The notes under the pieces are model-generated. The model saw nothing but the letters and a program-made list of their open reading frames with translations. It searched no databases and was not told the DNA's origin. 64,000 nucleotides of DNA from Glaciecola sp047637355 (lineage in GTDB: Bacteria; Pseudomonadota; Gammaproteobacteria; Enterobacterales; Alteromonadaceae): positions 1-64,000 of the forward strand of contig JBLIKA010000003.1 of assembly GCA_047637355.1 (NCBI GenBank). The letters run 5' to 3'. Shown here piece after piece: positions 60,589-64,000 of this stretch. The first letter of the stretch is position 1, and each line of letters starts with the position of its first letter. Position numbers and translations under genes: made by a program.

Positions 60589-60828
60589 ATGCACATACAG
60601 CATAGAGACAGAGATCATATGCAGCAAGTTCCAATGGGGCGGCAGATGGTATTGTTTATTGGATTTGTAACATTCATTACCGGTTTATTTAGCTTCGGTT
60701 ATGCTTTATTGGCTTGGATTCTTTTGCCGTTTTCTAGCAACGTACTGCTTATCGCTTGCGTTGGCCTAGTTGCTGCTTATGTTGGCAGAAAAGCGTTAAG
60801 GCGTGGGAGGCTAGAAATAACCCTCTAA
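60589..60828 (+). CDS. Small hypothetical membrane protein
   Basis: A 79-residue protein with a polar, His/Arg-rich N-terminus and two membrane segments (about 20-45 and 48-65), then a basic tail (GRKALRRGRLEITL). The ATG at 60589 has GAGGT about 10 bp upstream; an internal ATG (MQQVPMG) is an alternative. No family recognised. Confidence 0.6.
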   Translation: MHIQHRDRDHMQQVPMGRQMVLFIGFVTFITGLFSFGYALLAWILLPFSSNVLLIACVGLVAAYVGRKALRRGRLEITL

Positions 60829-60965
60829 AGCACACTTATGGTGAAATTAAAGGGTTCCTTTTGAGTAAGCGACCAATGTGATGAGTCCCTCAATTCTATT
60901 TTTATAAACTGCTAAAATTCTTGCCCACTACAACCTATTTTCGCGCATTGGACAAGATGCGTTGA

Positions 60966-61769
60966 CTAGTTAGTCGCGGCTTCAGGCTCTATAACTTCAA
61001 GTAGTTCTACTTCAAAAATAAGCGTAGAGTTAGGTGTAATTTTACCTGTCGCACGTTCTCCATATGCCATCTCTGATGGAATTGTGAAACGGTATTTTGA
61101 CCCCACTTGCATAAGCTGAACGCCTTCAGTCCAACCCACAATTACTCTGTCTAGTGGAAAGGTAGCTGGTTCGCCACGACTATAAGACGAATCAAATTCA
61201 GTTCCGTCTAGCAGAGTACCTTTGTAATGTACTTTTACTGTTGTCTTAGGCGACGCTGGGCTTTCGCCATCGCCTTGTGTAATTACTTCGTATTGAAGAC
61301 CAGAGGCAGTAGTTGTAACCCCCTCTTTTTCAGCATTTTCAGTTAAATAAGCTAAACCTTCTGAAATATTAATAACAGAAGCATTAATGGCTTTCTCTTC
61401 TTGCTTAGCTTTTAATACTGCATCAGCAGCACCGCTAAATTCCTGCAATTCAATTACAGTATACTTAGCTGTGTCAGCTAAACCGTCTTTAAAACCAGCC
61501 ATTAAGGCCGCTTCGTCATATTCGATGCCAAGATCTTTTTGCTGTGCGAGTCTATTCTGAGCAAACAAACCCATACTTGCACCTAATGCATAAGAATGAT
61601 TTTCTTTCTCTGTGTTGTAAACACTTTCTTTTGCGTCCATCTCTGCAGCGATAACTTCCGTTGCAGTTGAAGTTTCAGTGGTGGCTGTTTTGTCAGTCGT
61701 TTCTTGCTTTTGACATGCAGTCAAAACCAGTGCTGACAACACTGCTAGAGCTAATGTAGCCTTTTTCAT
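60966..61769 (-). CDS. fkpA: FKBP-type peptidyl-prolyl isomerase, lipoprotein (FkpA-like)
   Basis: A 267-residue protein. The signal ends in LVLTACQKQ, a lipobox (Cys19), so it is probably membrane-attached rather than free in the periplasm like E. coli FkpA. The N-terminal dimerisation region (Asp/Glu-rich, residues 60-150) precedes the FKBP domain with VHYKGTLLDGTEFDSSYSRG, FPLDRVIVGWTEGVQLM and the last FEVELLEV. It catalyses proline isomerisation and chaperones envelope proteins. The neighbour slyX (two genes away) matches E. coli fkpA-slyX. Confidence 0.92.
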   Translation of the reverse strand: MKKATLALAVLSALVLTACQKQETTDKTATTETSTATEVIAAEMDAKESVYNTEKENHSYALGASMGLFAQNRLAQQKDLGIEYDEAALMAGFKDGLADTAKYTVIELQEFSGAADAVLKAKQEEKAINASVINISEGLAYLTENAEKEGVTTTASGLQYEVITQGDGESPASPKTTVKVHYKGTLLDGTEFDSSYSRGEPATFPLDRVIVGWTEGVQLMQVGSKYRFTIPSEMAYGERATGKITPNSTLIFEVELLEVIEPEAATN

Positions 61770-61868
61770 TCTATTTTCTCCATAATCAGCGGTATGCTGT
61801 TAGTTGCTATTCAATATATACTACGCTAATAATAAACGTGTGAAACTAAAAGCGAAACCCATTTTAAG

Positions 61869-62846
61869 ATGAATAAGACAGTCTTTTTACCCTTTTGTTC
61901 CCTTTTTGTGCTTTTTTGCTCAGGTTGCTCCATTCCTGAAACTAAACCTGATGCTAAATCATCTATTTCAGAAAGCGGCGTGTATGCCGCGGATATCAGT
62001 AATTCAGGTGATTTCGTGGTTGTTTCGAGAGTTAATGCGGACATTTCAGTATGGTCACGGACACAAAAGAAAACCTTATTTAGCTGGCGACATCAAGAGA
62101 AAGGTCGCAATATTGTATCTAATATCCATATTTCAGCTGACGAAACTCATGTAGTAACTGCAGACAGCGAAAATTTTGCATTGTGGAATACGGCTAGCGG
62201 AGACCCCATTGGTTTTTGGCGCATAGATGAATCTTCTATTCGTGATATTGCTGTTAGCAACCAAGGCCGAGGAATTTTGGTGGGTAAGGCGAATGGCAAT
62301 GTTATGTTTTTTGAACCGGGTACCGGCCGCAGCCTCGAATTTTTAGGACATGAAGAAAAAGTAAATAGCGTGGACATTTCACCTAATGGCAAATACGCAC
62401 TAACGGGTAGTAATGATTATAAGGCATATTTATGGAGCACCGAGAGTGGTCAGATTATTCACGTTTTTAATCATGCCAATCGAGTTACCAAAGTTGTTAT
62501 CGATGATCAGGCGCGATTCTTGTTTACCTCCGATAGCCAAAACGATAGTCAAATTTGGGACGCGCAAACAGGAAAGGCCATTAGCCAATTGCACTTTATC
62601 GAACGACAATGGGTTTTTACGAGTGCAAAATTTTCTAATGATGGGAAGTACTTACTAACAGGTTCGCCGGCTAAAAGATTGGCATTGTGGGATGTGAATA
62701 CTGGAAATGTGGTTAAGGAATGGCGAGTTGCACCTTCAAATGGGCCAGCACCGCAATCCGCTGTTGTTTACGGAATTGGTTTTCTCGGTGATGAGGTTGT
62801 GTCGATTTCGAGCAGTGGTAACCTTGAGCAATGGGCTTATAAATAG
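61869..62846 (+). CDS. WD40-repeat lipoprotein
   Basis: A 325-residue protein. The N-terminus has a signal ending at FCSGC (lipobox-like Cys20). About six WD-type blades follow: for example VYAADISNSGDFVVVSRVNA, VDISPNGKYALTGSNDYKAY with LWSTESGQII, and AKFSNDGKYLLTGSPAKRLALW. It is predicted to be a beta-propeller scaffold in the periplasm or on the outer membrane. It lies between fkpA and slyX, where E. coli has no such gene. Confidence 0.85.
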   Translation: MNKTVFLPFCSLFVLFCSGCSIPETKPDAKSSISESGVYAADISNSGDFVVVSRVNADISVWSRTQKKTLFSWRHQEKGRNIVSNIHISADETHVVTADSENFALWNTASGDPIGFWRIDESSIRDIAVSNQGRGILVGKANGNVMFFEPGTGRSLEFLGHEEKVNSVDISPNGKYALTGSNDYKAYLWSTESGQIIHVFNHANRVTKVVIDDQARFLFTSDSQNDSQIWDAQTGKAISQLHFIERQWVFTSAKFSNDGKYLLTGSPAKRLALWDVNTGNVVKEWRVAPSNGPAPQSAVVYGIGFLGDEVVSISSSGNLEQWAYK

Positions 62847-62877
62847 TAATAACAAATAGACTGAATGAGAGTATAAA

Positions 62878-63129
62878 GTGACGGATAGAAAAGTAACAAA
62901 CACAGCAGAAGACAGCATTGAGCAAATGAAAGCAGCAATTGAAAAACTTGAATTTAAAATAGCTTATCAAGAAGATAATTTTGAGCAGCTTAATGAAATA
63001 GTCACCAATCAACAGTATACAATTGATCGCCAAACTCATCTTCTAACGGGTTTAGTAGATAAAATTAAAACGATGCAAGTTGCAGATACTGACACCGAAC
63101 AAGGTGATGACTTACCACCACATTATTGA
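62878..63129 (+). CDS. slyX: SlyX family protein
   Basis: A small (83-residue) coiled-coil protein: residues 10-65 carry heptad Leu/Ile repeats (IEQMKAAIEKLEFKIAYQED ... LNEIVTNQQYTIDRQTHLL), and the C-terminus is acidic, ending DDLPPHY as in SlyX. The start is a GTG at 62878. Function unknown. Its stop overlaps that of the convergent thioesterase gene by seven bases. Confidence 0.9.
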   Translation: MTDRKVTNTAEDSIEQMKAAIEKLEFKIAYQEDNFEQLNEIVTNQQYTIDRQTHLLTGLVDKIKTMQVADTDTEQGDDLPPHY

Positions 63130-63590
63130 GTACTAACTTCAATTCCTGACATATTTGTGCGCTTTCCATTGGCTCCTTTCAATAGCTTGTCCCTCATTGT
63201 TTGAGAGATGGCTATTTTTGTAAAGCTTGCGATATCTAACATCACATAGACGATTTCGGCAGATGCTATTGCTTGCTTAGTCAGCCAATCAATCATCGTG
63301 ATTTGTAAGCTGAACGAGGTATTGCCGACAAGGCTGACGTGCACGGATAAACACAGTATATCGTCAAATTTAGCCGAACTTTGCCAGCTGATGTTTAAAT
63401 TCACAACCTGATTATCGAGTCCTTCACTTATCAAATTTTGATAACCGCCGACTACCTCACGCATAAATTCCGTCGCTGCTAAGTCAGCATAATCAGCATA
63501 ACGTGCATTGAATACAACCTCTTGAGCATCACACTCTGAATAACGCACTCGCAATAGTAATTCAAAAGGTGGCGAGCTATTGATGTCCAT
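63123..63590 (-). CDS. Hotdog-fold acyl-CoA thioesterase
   Basis: About 155 residues, from the ATG at 63590 (MDINSSPPF), directly after the rhomboid stop; an in-frame ATG at 63608 would overlap it. The N-terminus LLRVRYSECDAQEVVFNARYADYADLA is the YbgC/4HBT signature with its catalytic-type Asp; LNISWQSSAKFDDILCLSV supports the fold. Likely a general acyl-CoA thioesterase. Cotranscribed with the rhomboid gene. Confidence 0.88.
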   Translation of the reverse strand: MDINSSPPFELLLRVRYSECDAQEVVFNARYADYADLAATEFMREVVGGYQNLISEGLDNQVVNLNISWQSSAKFDDILCLSVHVSLVGNTSFSLQITMIDWLTKQAIASAEIVYVMLDIASFTKIAISQTMRDKLLKGANGKRTNMSGIEVSTQ

Positions 63591-63591
63591 A

Positions 63592-64000
63592 TTATTGTTT
63601 TTCCTCATTAGTGGATTGAGTATTTTGGTGGTGAGTAGCGTCTATATATTGCTCGTCCATCTGCCATGCATCACCAATGATAGGGTCGTCGGCTTCCGTT
63701 TGATTTTCCCATTCGTAAGTTTTCCTCGTTGGTTTGGGATCGAGAGAATGCCACAAAAAAGCTGATAGGACTCCAGCAATCGCGCCAAAGAGATGATATT
63801 CGAATGATATACCTTCATCTCTCGGGAAAATAGTCATTGTCATGCCGCCATACAAAAAGAATGCGGTCATCATAATTGCAACCGACCGTTTGTCACGGCG
63901 GAAAATACTGACCACTAATAAGTAAAAGAACACACCATGTGTTAATCCGCTTGCGCCAATATGATAACTTTCGCGGCCAAATATCCAGACACCAAGACCA
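63592..64000 (-). CDS. Rhomboid-family intramembrane protease, N-terminus cut by window edge
   Basis: Visible C-terminal part of about 136 residues; the N-terminus lies beyond base 64000. The catalytic serine is in HIGASGLTHG (63935-63963 region) and the helix 6 His in SFEYHLFGAIAGVLSA. The C-terminal tail (about 50 residues: DPKPTRKTYEWENQTEADDP...) is hydrophilic and longer than in plain rhomboids. GxSGxxHG recalls rhombosortase, so this could be either a general rhomboid or the enzyme that processes GlyGly-CTERM proteins; the missing part is needed to tell. Confidence 0.8.
   Translation of the reverse strand, partial: GLGVWIFGRESYHIGASGLTHGVFFYLLVVSIFRRDKRSVAIMMTAFFLYGGMTMTIFPRDEGISFEYHLFGAIAGVLSAFLWHSLDPKPTRKTYEWENQTEADDPIIGDAWQMDEQYIDATHHQNTQSTNEEKQ

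Overview
The window is a chromosomal segment of a marine-type gammaproteobacterium. The proteins and gene order point to Alteromonadales, probably Alteromonadaceae of the Glaciecola/Paraglaciecola/Alteromonas kind. This is inferred from gene content, including an aa3-type cytochrome oxidase operon, a rhombotarget-type lipoprotein, and several gene neighbourhoods shared with E. coli (ilvYC next to comM/ilvA, plsB|lexA, gntX|bioH, tex|greB, fkpA|slyX). I see no rRNA, tRNA, CRISPR array, insertion sequence or prophage, so this is core genome with small accessory patches.

Layout. 1-11.4 kb is mostly minus strand: a truncated methyltransferase-like gene, a DedA/YqaA-like membrane protein, an exported amidohydrolase, DUF1285 and DUF3014 genes, EVE-domain, MscS-like and UbiB-like genes, and a DUF6702 + M1 metallopeptidase pair. 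11.6-17.6 kb is plus strand: proB-proA, a TPR/TonB-C protein, a beta-carbonic anhydrase overlapping a Bcr/CflA transporter, and a small glycogen-binding-type protein. 17.7-21.5 kb is a compact envelope-lipid-like cluster: GT2 glycosyltransferase, CDP-alcohol phosphatidyltransferase and CarS-like cytidylyltransferase on one strand, and a YbhP-like phosphatase and PGPGW-type membrane protein divergent from them. 21.6-28.9 kb is the isoleucine/valine region (ilvC, ilvY, comM, ilvA), interrupted by a membrane protein/XRE pair preceded by two large perfect inverted repeats.

28.9-32.2 kb holds plsB and lexA with a double SOS box. 32.5-40.4 kb is the cytochrome c oxidase operon (coxB, coxA, ctaG, coxC, surf1, ctaB, sco). 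The heme A synthase gene expected between surf1 and ctaB appears reduced to a short remnant. 40.4-52 kb holds an acetyltransferase, a polysaccharide deacetylase, a DinF-type MATE transporter, a GlyGly-CTERM lipoprotein, nfuA, an M14 peptidase, gntX/comF, bioH, and a small flagellar-like protein followed by a SprA-related metalloprotease. 52-64 kb holds a YiiX-like hydrolase, tex, greB, a DUF502 protein, an XRE/ScfR-like regulator divergent from a half-length malate synthase G homologue, a 0.77 kb gene-free AT-rich stretch, fkpA, a WD40 lipoprotein, slyX, a thioesterase and a truncated rhomboid protease.

The most interesting places, in my judgement, are the 17.7-21.5 kb lipid-like cluster, the truncated malate-synthase-like protein with its divergent regulator, the paired inverted repeats at 24.2-24.3 kb, the ctaA remnant, and the 50.9-52.1 kb flagellar-like/metalloprotease pair. 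All family assignments come from reading the translated sequences. No database search was run.
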